DNA from: Paenibacillus sp. cl123
GTDB taxonomy: Bacteria > Bacillota > Bacilli > Paenibacillales > NBRC-103111
Assembly (NCBI RefSeq): GCF_900101595.1
Contig: NZ_FMYY01000026.1
Span: forward strand, 1 to 64,000
Reading direction: 5' to 3'
Length of the DNA: 64,000 nt
How positions within the stretch are numbered: position 1 is the first letter of the stretch; each line of letters begins with the position of its first letter. Below the pieces are notes generated by a model that worked only from the letters and a program-made list of their open reading frames with translations, was not told the origin of the DNA and ran no database searches. The position numbers were made by a program, and so were the translations under genes. Shown piece by piece: positions 52,001-64,000 of the stretch.

Positions 52001-52742
52001 ATGGGAGGAGTCCTCGGATGAAACCGGCGTGTCGGGCTATAAAATTTATCGCGACGGACAAGAAATCGCAACGGTGAATGGCGTGGTCAACAGCTATAAG
52101 GATACGGGCCTGACAATCGCAACAACCTATCAGTATAAGGTCAAAGCGTTCGATTCGGGGGGACGGGTATCGGAAGCAAGCAACGAAGCGACGGCCACGA
52201 CAACCAACACACTTCTTGTAGATGATTTCGAAGACGGCAACGCGAATGGCTGGTCGGTTGTTAACTTCTGGGGAACGTTCTCGGTTGTTGCGGATGGAAG
52301 CTCCAAGGTCTACTTATCCGATAATGCGGCCAAAGGCGCCACGAAGTCCGTTGCGGGTTCCGCCGAATGGTCCAATTATAAGGTTGAGGCTAAAACTAAG
52401 GTGGATAGCTGGAGTAATCGAGTCGGTTTGATAGCAAGGTACGTCGATCCGAATAATTTTTACGCGATGTATTATGATACCTATTCCAATAAGCTATTCA
52501 TCGTCAAGAATCTGAATGGAAGTCAGACGACCCTTGCATCAGCACCGATGGCCGCAGCACCGACAGCCGGCGTGTACCATACTTATAGCCTTGAGGTAAA
52601 TGGCAGTACATTAAAGGCTTACGTGGATGGGCAGCTGCTTGTCACTGCCACGGATTCAAGCTTTACAGCCGGTAAAATAGGGGTTTATAGCCATGTGCAG
52701 AAGGCCTATTTTGACGATGTGGTTGTTACCGTTACGCCTTAG
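49056..52742 (+). CDS. Secreted clan GH-A-like protein with concanavalin-like and Fn3 modules (paralog 1)
   Basis: Secreted protein of 1228 residues. A signal peptide ends near residue 30. A TIM-barrel-like domain (about 40-510) starts FGTNLNGSYGQDPS and IADRIAAMGYNSARFHSIDENY. SPMNEAIL carries the likely acid/base E246 in the NE position of clan GH-A, and FALTEYNQEF the likely nucleophile E416. A beta-rich middle region (about 510-770) precedes a LamG-like module (about 780-960), a fibronectin type III module (about 965-1050) and a second LamG-like module to the end. The exact GH family is not recognised. GGAGG lies seven bases before the ATG at 49056. A tandem paralog follows at 52773. Confidence 0.85.
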   Translation: MRKGTMTKVSVTLATALIVQLAGGTGLPDPTAQAAPIVADSTWKAIDTTLAVAPGSALDLSYMNPIPAGTKGFVKIDADGDYYFTDEPNKKVKFFGTNLNGSYGQDPSRDEMVVIADRIAAMGYNSARFHSIDENYDWAKGLMEKPTSTTVTLNSAKLDNFEYFLYLLKERGIYINIDLMAYPDFSGVPGLSQYGTFEDKNMALLFPEGKAIWRSFAQQLLTHVNPYTGIALKDDPILMGLSPMNEAILYNANFSNENVNAWFLTDFNLFLAGKGRPAITTFPNTFWSAPASIRDDLAEYFTDKALSSYNEMKNYLTDVIGIQIPIGGMNYINDSLANYWRTQTDIHETHLYNGLVDGRGASFSYTPARHPRYSMRFDPETAANYVPTYAGQSIFKNYIPGLALGQLYQKPFALTEYNQEFPTKGRDELGLIAAAAGAHNGWDMLQRFQYVSRVEQAVQQSSTLGGFTSFDILTDTLVTMSEIQSALLFRKGGVTAGQPRFVIVRDKTSVKTDAASTENEDKETNRNYIPHLFKMVTVYADKPGEPYAFYKITPDLTPEQIASGNIPAQNKITITNSMTIKQVAETFINALDDVNLKNSMLANLNQNKLVSDTGELVFDLNLNTYLIDTPYMVGAVGTLNNNTFELGPVSLKASVDKGTVSAAALDDQSLDKSERIVVIHTTDVAATGEDTIQDPVDSNKRTYVRGTLPTLAKYGTLEFRLKTTLVPAAYKAYKLATNGVRLQELPVVTAGDEVIVQFDTDKGYAFELVYDAIYADGFEAGNANGWSPQKGQWSTVQEGGSSVYLSEKSGLSVADATYGTDYWVEADVKESNTRGDLGLVARYADSGNYYAFTYHANPGKAKLEKRQNNQNIEIQSVSGLPKMEAGTTYKLRFETVGTTLKGYLNGQLVISATDPASSGGKVGLITSSTDPAFSGGKVGLITSSSRKAYFDNVVVRHDDAAAPTAPSNLTAVANSSSQMDLTWEESSDETGVSGYKIYRDGQEIATVNGVVNSYKDTGLTIATTYQYKVKAFDSGGRVSEASNEATATTTNTLLVDDFEDGNANGWSVVNFWGTFSVVADGSSKVYLSDNAAKGATKSVAGSAEWSNYKVEAKTKVDSWSNRVGLIARYVDPNNFYAMYYDTYSNKLFIVKNLNGSQTTLASAPMAAAPTAGVYHTYSLEVNGSTLKAYVDGQLLVTATDSSFTAGKIGVYSHVQKAYFDDVVVTVTP
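51790..51885 (+). repeat. 48-bp in-frame tandem duplication inside paralog 1
   Basis: Two near-identical 48-bp units lie head to tail at 51790-51837 and 51838-51885. They encode TDPA-x-SGGKVGLITSS twice, at the edge of the first LamG-like module. The second paralog does not have it, so it looks like a recent slippage event. Confidence 0.9.
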
Positions 52743-52772
52743 GTCTGTAATTTCAATTCAAGGAGCTGATGG

Positions 52773-55643
52773 ATGATGTACACATCGATCCGTAAAGGCT
52801 GGACTTCCTTCCTTGTTATTACTTTGATGCTCTCTATGATTGGCGTCGGCGGACTCTTGGGCTATGCACCGGCAGCACAGGCGGCCGATGTCTGGGTGCC
52901 CATGGACACGGAGCCGATGACGGTTCCCGGCAGCGCCCTGGATTTATCCGGGATGAATGATGCACCGGCGGGGAAATATGGTTTTATCCAGCAAGGGGCT
53001 GACGGCGACTACACCTTCGAGCAGGCGCCGAACAAGAAGGTGAAGCTATATGGAGCCAATGTGACCTGGAATATGTATTACGGCTCTAAGGAAGATGCGG
53101 ATAAAACGGTAGATCGGCTCGCACGGTTAGGCTACAACGTGGTGCGGCTGCATCCGGTCGATTCCATGACCAGTTGGGCGCCGGGTATCTTCGTTCAGAA
53201 TGGATCGACAACGCCCGAGCTGGAGGATAGTGTTAATGGTAAATTGGATCGGTTGGATTACTTTATTGCGAAGCTGAAGTCCAAGGGCATTTATGTGGTG
53301 ATCGATGTTTTCCACCTGTATAATTTCAAAGATATACCGGGACTTGGCGAGTATGCGGACGGGGGGAATTTACCGTATTTGCTTCCGCTGCTCCCGCAGG
53401 CGCTGGATATGTGGAAGGCGATCGCGGGCACGTGGCTCTCTCATGTGAACCCCTACACAGGACTCGCTTTGAAGAACGACCCCGTTCTGATCGGGGTCAG
53501 CCCGTGGAATGAAACCTTACTCCTGAATATGAGTCTCAGCGGTATGAAGGCGCCTTTGCGCGATTACATGCTTCAGGATTTTAACCAGTACCGGGCTTCG
53601 ATAGGGAAGCCGGCCATCACCAGCTTTCCTAACAATTATTGGGATGCATGGGGGGACATTAAAGATCAGCTTAGCGCTTATTACTCAAATAAAACGATTA
53701 ATGTCTCCAATGCGATGAGAGCGTATTTAAAAGATGAGCTCGGCATTAAAGCGCCTATTGGCGGAATGAATTTCATTTATAGTCCGAATGTGAACTATTG
53801 GCGCGATCAAGCTTCCGATGTGTATGAAACCCATACCTATTACCAATATTCAAACGATAGATTCACCGATAGTACAGGGAGCGGCTATCAGTATCATCCA
53901 CTTCTGGAGCCTCGTCTAAGTATGGCTTTCAATAGCGCTACAGCCGCCAATTATCCGAAGCGTTGGGGGACGGACAGCCATTTTGGAACGTATTATCCTG
54001 CTCTGTCATTAAGGCAGCCGTATAACAAACCATTTGTGCTTACCGAGTTTCAAGATACCTTTCCCGTCAAAGGGCGTGAGGATATCGGGATTTTTGTTGG
54101 TGCCGTCGGGGCCTATCAGGGCTGGGATATGATGAACCGATACTCCTTCGGCCGGGACAGTGGGGATGGGTTTACGAATCTGGCGATGGGATCCGCAGAG
54201 GAATTCTCTATTGCAGGCGACCCGCTTGCCATTATGACGGAGACGGAAGCGGCGCTTCTCTTCCGCAATGAGGCGGTTCAGGCAGCAAGTCCCAAATTCG
54301 TGTTCGTGTGGGATCGCACATGGGCCCGCAACACAGGTGCAGCCTCGGAAACCAGCGCTTATGTAGCTAACATGATGTATATTCCGCACTTGTTCAAGAC
54401 CGTGAGTGTGTATGCAGATAAACCGAATGAACCGTTTGCTGTGTACAAAATTACGCCGAACCTCACGCCGGCACAGATCGCTAGCGGCAATCTGCCGGCA
54501 GCCAATAAGCTGCCGCCGATTTCGGAATTAATGTCGAACAAACAGGTAGCGGAGCTGTTTATTAACGCTTTGGACGATGCGAACAAGAAGGCGGAAATGC
54601 TGGCTGCCTTGAATCAAAATAAGCTGTTGTCCGACACCGGGGAGCTCATATTCGATCTCAATCTGGACACCTACTTCGTGAACACGCCGAAAGTGATTGC
54701 CGCGGCAGGAACGATGAACAATCAAACGTTCACAATAGGGCAAGCGACAGTGACCGGCGATGTGGAGAAGGGTACTTTTTTTGCATCCTCCTTGGACGAA
54801 AATGAACTGAAGGATAGCGAACGCATGCTGCTTGTCTATACAACAGATGTTGCGGCGACAGGAGAACAATATGTGACACAGCCATCCGGCGAAATCAAGT
54901 ATTACAAAGGGACACTGCCTACACTGGTGAAGCAGAAGACTGCTCAGTTCACGTTAACCACGAATAAACCTGCTTCCGGATATAAAGCGTATAAGCTTGC
55001 GCTGGGTGGCGCGCGCCTTCAGGAAATCCCTGTGGCCGTGAACGGGCAGGCGTTATCTGTTACGCTGGAGACGGACAAAGGCTTTGCTTTTGAGCTCGTA
55101 TACGACGCGCTGTACGCTACGGGTTTCGAATCGGGCACCGCGAACGGGTGGTCTGTCGTTTCTTCCTGGGGGAATTTCTCCGTGGCATCGGCTCCAAACG
55201 GCTCCAAAGCCTACTTATCCAATAATGCGGACAAAGGAGCAACGAAGTCAGTCACAGGAACCTCAACATGGACCAACTACAGCGTAGAAGCGAAGGGGAA
55301 AACGGATGCAACGAGCGGCAGAATGGGGGTAGTGGCCAGATTCGTCGATCCTAACAACTACTACAGTATGACTTACGACAGCGCTTCAAAAAAAGTCTAC
55401 ATCAGCAAGATACAAAACGGCGCTCTAACCGATCTTGCGATTTCAGCTCCAATCCCACCGCTCGCCGCAGGAGTTTACCATAATCTGCGATTTACCGTAA
55501 CAGGAAACACGCTGCAGGCTTATGTGAATGGCCAGCTTATTGCTACAGCTACAGACAGCGCGTTCTCAGCGGGAAAAATCGGTGTGTATTCGCATATGAG
55601 CAAGGTTTATTTTGATGATGTTGCGGTGCGTTTGGCTCCGTAG
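52773..55643 (+). CDS. Secreted clan GH-A-like protein with one concanavalin-like module (paralog 2)
   Basis: Secreted protein of 956 residues, paralogous over its whole length to the preceding gene. The signal peptide ends near AAQA (about residue 37). The barrel-like domain has KLYGANVTWNMYYGS and LARLGYNVVRLHPVDSM. GVSPWNETLLLN carries the likely acid/base E247, and FVLTEFQDTFPVKGRED the likely nucleophile E425. The middle beta region is close to that of paralog 1 (DLTPxQIASGN, LNQNKLxSDTGEL). Only one C-terminal LamG-like module is present and there is no Fn3. AAGGAG is seven bases before the first of two ATGs. It is 30 bases after paralog 1, so co-transcribed. Substrate unknown. Confidence 0.85.
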   Translation: MMYTSIRKGWTSFLVITLMLSMIGVGGLLGYAPAAQAADVWVPMDTEPMTVPGSALDLSGMNDAPAGKYGFIQQGADGDYTFEQAPNKKVKLYGANVTWNMYYGSKEDADKTVDRLARLGYNVVRLHPVDSMTSWAPGIFVQNGSTTPELEDSVNGKLDRLDYFIAKLKSKGIYVVIDVFHLYNFKDIPGLGEYADGGNLPYLLPLLPQALDMWKAIAGTWLSHVNPYTGLALKNDPVLIGVSPWNETLLLNMSLSGMKAPLRDYMLQDFNQYRASIGKPAITSFPNNYWDAWGDIKDQLSAYYSNKTINVSNAMRAYLKDELGIKAPIGGMNFIYSPNVNYWRDQASDVYETHTYYQYSNDRFTDSTGSGYQYHPLLEPRLSMAFNSATAANYPKRWGTDSHFGTYYPALSLRQPYNKPFVLTEFQDTFPVKGREDIGIFVGAVGAYQGWDMMNRYSFGRDSGDGFTNLAMGSAEEFSIAGDPLAIMTETEAALLFRNEAVQAASPKFVFVWDRTWARNTGAASETSAYVANMMYIPHLFKTVSVYADKPNEPFAVYKITPNLTPAQIASGNLPAANKLPPISELMSNKQVAELFINALDDANKKAEMLAALNQNKLLSDTGELIFDLNLDTYFVNTPKVIAAAGTMNNQTFTIGQATVTGDVEKGTFFASSLDENELKDSERMLLVYTTDVAATGEQYVTQPSGEIKYYKGTLPTLVKQKTAQFTLTTNKPASGYKAYKLALGGARLQEIPVAVNGQALSVTLETDKGFAFELVYDALYATGFESGTANGWSVVSSWGNFSVASAPNGSKAYLSNNADKGATKSVTGTSTWTNYSVEAKGKTDATSGRMGVVARFVDPNNYYSMTYDSASKKVYISKIQNGALTDLAISAPIPPLAAGVYHNLRFTVTGNTLQAYVNGQLIATATDSAFSAGKIGVYSHMSKVYFDDVAVRLAP

Positions 55644-55664
55644 TTCGAGAAAAACATTAAGCGT

Positions 55665-55699
55665 TAAATGGCTCTTGTCATCATGATGAGGGCCATTTA
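55665..55699 (+). terminator. Hairpin after paralog 2
   Basis: TAAATGGC (55665-55672) pairs with GCCATTTA (55692-55699), with TCAT/ATGA inside. It lies 22 bases after the stop and is followed by AT-rich sequence. It probably ends the esterase-GH unit. Confidence 0.7.
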
Positions 55700-55790
55700 T
55701 AAATTCTTAATATGTAAGTGGTATTGATTTTACATTCCATTGTTACAGTACTCTTAGAATCTATAACTTTTAAGAGGTGAATGGACAGGA

Positions 55791-59531
<3,741 letters not shown>

Positions 59532-59625
59532 GTGAAAGGTGTGCATCGCGGCCAATTGTGGTTTTGGCAGCGGAAAACACTCATGCTCGACTATGTTTTT
59601 TCAGCTCGACGCCGCGATGATAATG

Positions 59626-59663
59626 AAAAAGGGGGCTGTCCCAGTAAGGGGCAGGCCCCTTTG
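59626..59663 (+). terminator. Hairpin after the SLH phosphatase
   Basis: AAAAAGGGGGCTGTCC (59626-59641) folds back on GGGGCAGGCCCCTTTG (59648-59663) with small bulges, followed by TTGTTG. It is about 95 bases after the stop. Confidence 0.65.
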
Positions 59664-59796
59664 TTGTTGCTGTGCAAGCCGTATTATGCAAAAGGGTTCC
59701 CCGTATTTTCAATCTGCTTTTCAACAATACTAGTCAAATACGGAGCAATATATGATAAATCGCCGCAATTTCAGTATGATATATTTTTTACTGTAA

Positions 59797-60705
59797 ATGC
59801 TACTACAAGATGAGCAGCTTGACTTCGAAGGGGGGGCCCTCTTGGTAATTCATACGCCCACTAATCTCGCTCTCCAGAAACTAGGCATCTACGTTAGGGC
59901 TGATGCGGATGATTGGCAGTATAACTGGCCGGTTCATACCCATGAGGGGCTTGAGGTTTATTATTTTCAACGAGGAAATGCTAATTATGTCATTGGTGAG
60001 GAAATTTACGATTTATTCCCCGGCGATATGCTTCTGTTTCGAGGAAGTACGATTCACAGGGTGAACCCGTCGAAGGATGTTCCCTATATACGCAGTTATG
60101 TCAATTTCACCGAAGCTTTCCTGCGGGAGCAGATGCCGGAGGATATGTTCGAGAAGCTGATGTCGATGTTTGAAGCGCCCAACGGCATGCTAATTCGGTG
60201 GTCGCCGGAAGAACGGGATGAGGTAGCGACATATTTCCGCGCCATTCACCGGGAAAACGAACATGAATCATTCGGTTACCAGCTCATTTTGAAAACGCTC
60301 TTAACGCAGCTGTTAATCGCCACCTACCGAAAAGCCAAGCGACTGCACGAAATTGCGCCTGCCGGACAGCAATCGCACAGCCAGGAAAATGTTCGACGCA
60401 TCCTGCAATACATTAACCAGCATTACACAGAAAATTTTTCTTTGCAAGAGCTGTCTAAAGAGCTTTATTTAAACAAATATTATATGTGTCACTGCTTTAA
60501 AGAGGTCACCGGTTCAACGATCAATAACTATGTGATCAGCAAACGAATCGAGGAAGCCAAGAAATTGCTTCGAACAACAGATGAGCCGGTAGCCTTCATA
60601 TCGGAAAAGCTAGGGTTTAACACCGCCGTTCACTTTAGCCGTTCCTTCAAGAAATTTACCGGAATCTCACCTCAGCATTACCGTAAACAAGCTGTGGGGC
60701 CGTGA
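59797..60705 (+). CDS. AraC-family transcriptional regulator
   Basis: Soluble AraC regulator of about 302 residues. The N-terminal cupin (about 20-110) has WPVHTHEGLEVYYFQRGNANYVIGEE and the C-terminal HTH pair is about 195-300, with ISEKLGFNTAVHFSRSFKKFTGISPQHYRK. The start is uncertain. The ATG at 59797 has no visible ribosome site, whereas a TTG at 59842 has GAAGGGGGG five bases upstream, which would remove 15 residues. It lies immediately before the second importer, whose binding protein starts 64 bases on, and most likely activates it. Confidence 0.88.
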   Translation: MLLQDEQLDFEGGALLVIHTPTNLALQKLGIYVRADADDWQYNWPVHTHEGLEVYYFQRGNANYVIGEEIYDLFPGDMLLFRGSTIHRVNPSKDVPYIRSYVNFTEAFLREQMPEDMFEKLMSMFEAPNGMLIRWSPEERDEVATYFRAIHRENEHESFGYQLILKTLLTQLLIATYRKAKRLHEIAPAGQQSHSQENVRRILQYINQHYTENFSLQELSKELYLNKYYMCHCFKEVTGSTINNYVISKRIEEAKKLLRTTDEPVAFISEKLGFNTAVHFSRSFKKFTGISPQHYRKQAVGP

Positions 60706-60769
60706 TGCTTCGACTTCGAATCCGCGGTAAACATAGATTTGTCATCAATGAGAAAAGAGAGGTAGCATC

Positions 60770-62062
60770 ATGCGGAAAGCTTGGAAAACGGCGTCCATCG
60801 CCACACTCTTGGTTCTGGTCCTATTCATGTCGGCTTGCGGGAACAAACAATCCGGAGCGGGAACGGCAGCTGGAGGCCCAAATAATGCAACGCTGGATTT
60901 TGTCTGGTTTTCAGACGGCAATGAAGGCGAAATCATGAAGAGCATCATTAAAGATTATGAGGCTAAACATACGAACATCAAAGTGAATATGATCGAGGTT
61001 CCCTACAAGGACCTTTCCACGAAATTAAAAACGATGATCTCAGGCGGAAAGCCGCCGGCGCTTGCCCGGATCAGCACCAGCGAGCTTGGCGGATTTGCTA
61101 ACCAAGCGGTAGAGCTAAGCGAGAGCAACGGCGGATTGGATAAGTTCACGGCACAGTTTGTTGATTCTTTAAAACCGTTTTATGTGGTGAACAACAAGGC
61201 GGTGGCCGCTCCGATGGACGTAACCGCTAACGGATTGATCTACAATAAAACGTTGTTTGACAAAGCGGGAGTCAAGGTGCCTTCATCGCCTGATGAAGTA
61301 TGGACTTGGGATGAGTTCTCCGCGGCCCTGAAGCAGGTCATGGAGAAAGGCGGGGCGAAGTATGGCCTGGTTTGGGATTTTACGCCGCAGCGCTGGTCGA
61401 CTTTGCTGTATCAATTCGGAGGCAGCATGATGAGTCCGGATGGAACAAAAGCAACGATTAATAATGAAGCCGGCGTGCAAGCGGCGGAATATTTCAAGAA
61501 GCTGCATACGGACGGCATTGCTCCGACTTCGGTCTGGTATGGCGGGGAAAACCCGAATAACCTGTTTCGCAGCGGCACAGTTGCCGCGCATTTGGCGGGA
61601 AACTGGATGATCAGCAACTACAAAGATATCACGAATTTTGAATGGGGCGTTACGTATATGCCGAAAGCCAAGGTGCGCTCTTCGGTACCAGGCGGTAAAT
61701 TCGCTATGGCGTTCAAAAAGTCCGGCGTAGAAAAAGAAGCCGCAGATTTCATCAACTATATCACGACGAAAGAAGTTAACGCGAAATACACCCAAGAGGC
61801 GCTGTTCCTCAGCCCGCGCAAAGATAATGCGAAGCTGGACTACGCCTTCGGCAAAGAAATGATGGAATTGTTCTCGAATGAACTGAGCAACACGGTTCCG
61901 GCTGCAGCTGAGGATTGGTCCAGACAAACGATCGTACCTAAATTCAGCAACGATTTGAAGACGACCATTTCGGATATCGTGGCAGGCAAGACAACGGCGC
62001 AGGCAGGTCTGGATAAGGTTGCAGGCTTAATTGACAAAGCAATCAGCGCTGAGAAGAAATAA
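60770..62062 (+). CDS. ABC importer solute-binding lipoprotein (UgpB/MalE-like)
   Basis: Extracellular binding lipoprotein of 430 residues. The signal peptide ends at the lipobox MSAC, followed by a Gly/Ala-rich stretch. The family-1 solute-binding fold is seen in LDFVWFSDGNEGEIMKSIIKDYEAKH, KLKTMISGGKPPALARISTSELG and NNLFRSGTVAAHLAGNWMISNY. Such proteins bind sugars, glycerol phosphate or polyols. GAGAGGTAG precedes the ATG. It forms one unit with two permeases, and glycerol kinase follows, so a glycerol-containing ligand is plausible but not shown. No ATPase gene is seen within the window. Confidence 0.93.
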   Translation: MRKAWKTASIATLLVLVLFMSACGNKQSGAGTAAGGPNNATLDFVWFSDGNEGEIMKSIIKDYEAKHTNIKVNMIEVPYKDLSTKLKTMISGGKPPALARISTSELGGFANQAVELSESNGGLDKFTAQFVDSLKPFYVVNNKAVAAPMDVTANGLIYNKTLFDKAGVKVPSSPDEVWTWDEFSAALKQVMEKGGAKYGLVWDFTPQRWSTLLYQFGGSMMSPDGTKATINNEAGVQAAEYFKKLHTDGIAPTSVWYGGENPNNLFRSGTVAAHLAGNWMISNYKDITNFEWGVTYMPKAKVRSSVPGGKFAMAFKKSGVEKEAADFINYITTKEVNAKYTQEALFLSPRKDNAKLDYAFGKEMMELFSNELSNTVPAAAEDWSRQTIVPKFSNDLKTTISDIVAGKTTAQAGLDKVAGLIDKAISAEKK

Positions 62063-62079
62063 CGTTGAAAGGAGTATGA

Positions 62080-62985
62080 ATGATGTCTTCAATAGTCCCG
62101 GCAGCAAAGAAGGTTAAAAAGCGTCCCAATCAATCCATGGGATTGATCCCCTATTTATTCGTACTGCCTAACTTGCTGATCTTCACCACCTTTATTGTCA
62201 TTCCTACTATTATCGGGTTTGTGTATTCGTTCCACGAGTACGACGGTCTGAATCCGATGGAATTCGTAGGCTTCGACAATTATAAAGAAATCTTTTCGAA
62301 CACAGATTTCTGGACCGCCTTGGGGAAAACAGGTTTGTATGCGGTCATTGTGGTACCGCTCATCTATGGTGTAGCACTTGCCGTAGCTATGATGCTGATT
62401 CAGCCCCTTCGGTTTAAAGGCGTGTTTCGGTCCGTGTTTTATTGGCCAACAATGATTTCCTACATCATTGTTGGTCTGACATGGAAATGGATTTTCGGCG
62501 ATTTCGGGGTGCTGAATTACTTTCTGACCTTGTTCGGGGTCGATCCGGTTCATTTCTTGTCGGATTCATTCTTTGCGAATGTCTCCGTTGTTATCGCAAC
62601 GGTCTGGTCGCGCCTCGGGTTTTATATGGTTATCTTCATAGCGGGACTGCAAGCGATTCCAACCGACTTCTACGAGGCGGCCAGGCTGGACGGCGCCTCC
62701 AAGCCCCGGGTGTTCTGGAGCATTACGCTGCCGCTGCTTAAGCCTACTACGGTGCTGGTCATTATGCTTTCGATGATCGAGGCGTTTAAAGCGTACCCGC
62801 TAATGTTCGCTCTGACGGGCGGCGGACCGGGCAAGGAAACGACCTTTATCGTTCAGTATATTTACGAAACCGGGTTTGCCAAGCAAGAGCTGGGTATGGC
62901 CAGCGCCATGTCTGTGCTGCTGTTCCTTCTTATTGTCATATTTACGGCGACGCAGAACCGATTGTCTAAAGGAGGCTCGAACTAA
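62080..62985 (+). CDS. ABC importer permease (UgpA/MalF-like)
   Basis: Six-helix permease of 301 residues. Helix 1 is GLIPYLFVLPNLLIFTTFIVIPTIIGFVYSF after a basic head. The EAA loop is DFYEAARLDGASKPRVFWSITLPLLKPTT, and the late GGGPGKETTFIVQYIYETGF is typical of UgpA/MalF-like permeases. GGAG and two close ATGs (62076, 62080) are found at the start; the in-frame one at 62080 is used. It lies 17 bases after the binding-protein stop and two bases before the second permease. Confidence 0.94.
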   Translation: MMSSIVPAAKKVKKRPNQSMGLIPYLFVLPNLLIFTTFIVIPTIIGFVYSFHEYDGLNPMEFVGFDNYKEIFSNTDFWTALGKTGLYAVIVVPLIYGVALAVAMMLIQPLRFKGVFRSVFYWPTMISYIIVGLTWKWIFGDFGVLNYFLTLFGVDPVHFLSDSFFANVSVVIATVWSRLGFYMVIFIAGLQAIPTDFYEAARLDGASKPRVFWSITLPLLKPTTVLVIMLSMIEAFKAYPLMFALTGGGPGKETTFIVQYIYETGFAKQELGMASAMSVLLFLLIVIFTATQNRLSKGGSN

Positions 62986-62986
62986 C

Positions 62987-63808
62987 GTGGAACTGAAATC
63001 CTCCGCAAAAGCTGCCTTATATATAGCTCTAGTTCTTTTGGCGGCATGTTGGCTGTTTCCTGTGCTTTGGATCGTCATCTCGTCTTTCAAGACGAACACC
63101 GACTTATACAACTTTCCGCCCACCTTTTGGCCTTCGCCGTTTACATTTGAGCATTTTACGGCTGCCTTTGAGAAGGGCAACTTCGGCCGTTATTTCATGA
63201 ACAGCACGATTGTTACGATCAGCTCGACGATTCTGCTGCTGTTGATCAATTCCATGGCGGGCTTCGCGCTCGCCAAGTACAGGTTTAAGGGCGACACGAT
63301 TTTGCTGGTCGGATTCATCTCAACCTTGATGATTCCGCTTGAGGTCATTATGATCCCGATCTTTAAGGTGCTTAGCTTCCTGGGTCTGTTCAATACGCTG
63401 CTGGCGCTTATTATTCCGCCGGCGGCTACACCTACGGGCGTGTTCCTGATCAGGCAGTACTTGCTTACTGTGCCGGATGAGCTGCTGGAGGCGGCGCGGA
63501 TGGACGGAGCATCGGAGTGGCGCATTTATTCACGGATCATTTTGCCGCTCTGTAAACCCATTTTGGCGGTTCTGGCGATTTTCTCCTTCATGTGGCGGTG
63601 GGACGACTTCTTATGGCCGCTCATCGGTATCAGCGATCCGTCTCTTTATACGGTTCAGCTGGCCTTGTCCAACTTTATAGGGGAATACAATGTGGATTGG
63701 GGCAGCTTGCTCGCCATGTCTGTCATTACGATGATTCCCGTGCTTGTTGTTTTCATCATCTTCCAACGCCAATTCGTCAGCGGTATGGTGACATCGGGAA
63801 TGAAATAA
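62987..63808 (+). CDS. ABC importer permease (UgpE/MalG-like)
   Basis: Second permease of the importer, 273 residues. Helix 1 is ALYIALVLLAACWLFPVLWIVISSFKT. The EAA loop is ELLEAARMDGASEWRIYSRIILPLCKPILAVLAI, and it ends FVSGMVTSGMK as in UgpE-like proteins. GTG at 62987 is chosen since GGAGG (62971-62975) is 11 bases upstream and the previous gene stops at 62985; the longer frame overlaps that gene heavily. A possible terminator/leader separates it from glpK. Confidence 0.93.
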   Translation: MELKSSAKAALYIALVLLAACWLFPVLWIVISSFKTNTDLYNFPPTFWPSPFTFEHFTAAFEKGNFGRYFMNSTIVTISSTILLLLINSMAGFALAKYRFKGDTILLVGFISTLMIPLEVIMIPIFKVLSFLGLFNTLLALIIPPAATPTGVFLIRQYLLTVPDELLEAARMDGASEWRIYSRIILPLCKPILAVLAIFSFMWRWDDFLWPLIGISDPSLYTVQLALSNFIGEYNVDWGSLLAMSVITMIPVLVVFIIFQRQFVSGMVTSGMK

Positions 63809-63817
63809 TGTGAATGT

Positions 63818-64000
<183 letters not shown>

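Overview
The window looks like chromosome from a Paenibacillus-type Firmicute. The reasons are strong AGGAGG ribosome sites with frequent GTG and TTG starts, moderately high GC, many AraC regulators next to LplB/YtcP-type sugar ABC transporters, S-layer-homology (SLH) anchoring, a YyaC-like sporulation protein, and TetR-SMR-SMR and CopZ-CopA operons of Bacillus type. No tRNA, rRNA, CRISPR array or prophage was seen. One IS256-family element lies at the left edge.

Layout. 1-5.5 kb: IS256 element, small hypothetical gene, membrane metallophosphoesterase, and a MarR regulator coupled to a frameshifted MFS exporter. 5.2-8.3 kb: AraC regulator divergent from a sugar isomerase/epimerase and a Gfo/Idh/MocA dehydrogenase. 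8.35-8.57 kb: a gene-free stretch with at least three perfect, same-orientation DnaA-box 9-mers and several variants. 8.6-12.4 kb (minus strand): nucleotidyltransferase, methyltransferase, Gly/Pro-repeat protein, hypothetical protein, HAD phosphatase. 12.7-21.3 kb: GH78 rhamnosidase-like enzyme, an unexplained hairpin-rich stretch, a frameshifted SNARE-associated (VTT/DedA) protein, P-loop kinase, thyA-folA, and a GH36 alpha-galactosidase divergent from its likely AraC regulator. 21.3-37.5 kb: housekeeping and transport genes, including glycosyltransferase, YyaC, ABC exporter, TetR with paired SMR pumps, TSUP permease, a second MarR-MFS pair, HPP protein with divergent LysR, a DedA-NERD fusion, thioredoxin-like and MBL-fold proteins, and a natural poly-His membrane protein. 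37.8-40.7 kb: copper genes copZ and copA, each preceded by its own GC-arm palindrome in the promoter. 41.0-41.7 kb: a frameshifted class-2 lipase with a candidate cre box.

41.9-64 kb is the most interesting part. A large membrane AraC regulator faces an LplB/YtcP/LplA-type ABC importer. This is followed by a CE7 acetyl esterase, two tandem paralogous secreted clan GH-A-like proteins with C-terminal concanavalin-like modules, and a 1246-residue SLH-anchored purple-acid-phosphatase-like enzyme with a long Thr-Pro linker. A second AraC regulator, a second ABC importer and the start of glycerol kinase (cut by the window edge) come next. The first half reads as a surface polysaccharide-utilisation locus. 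The second half plausibly feeds a glycerol-containing substrate to GlpK; that link is inference.

Three genes (MFS at 4.2 kb, VTT protein at 15.6 kb, lipase at 41.3 kb) are each split by one frameshift of the same sign while both halves stay conserved. They are either recent pseudogenes or assembly indels. Start sites were chosen mainly from Shine-Dalgarno spacing and differ in many cases from the longest open frame.
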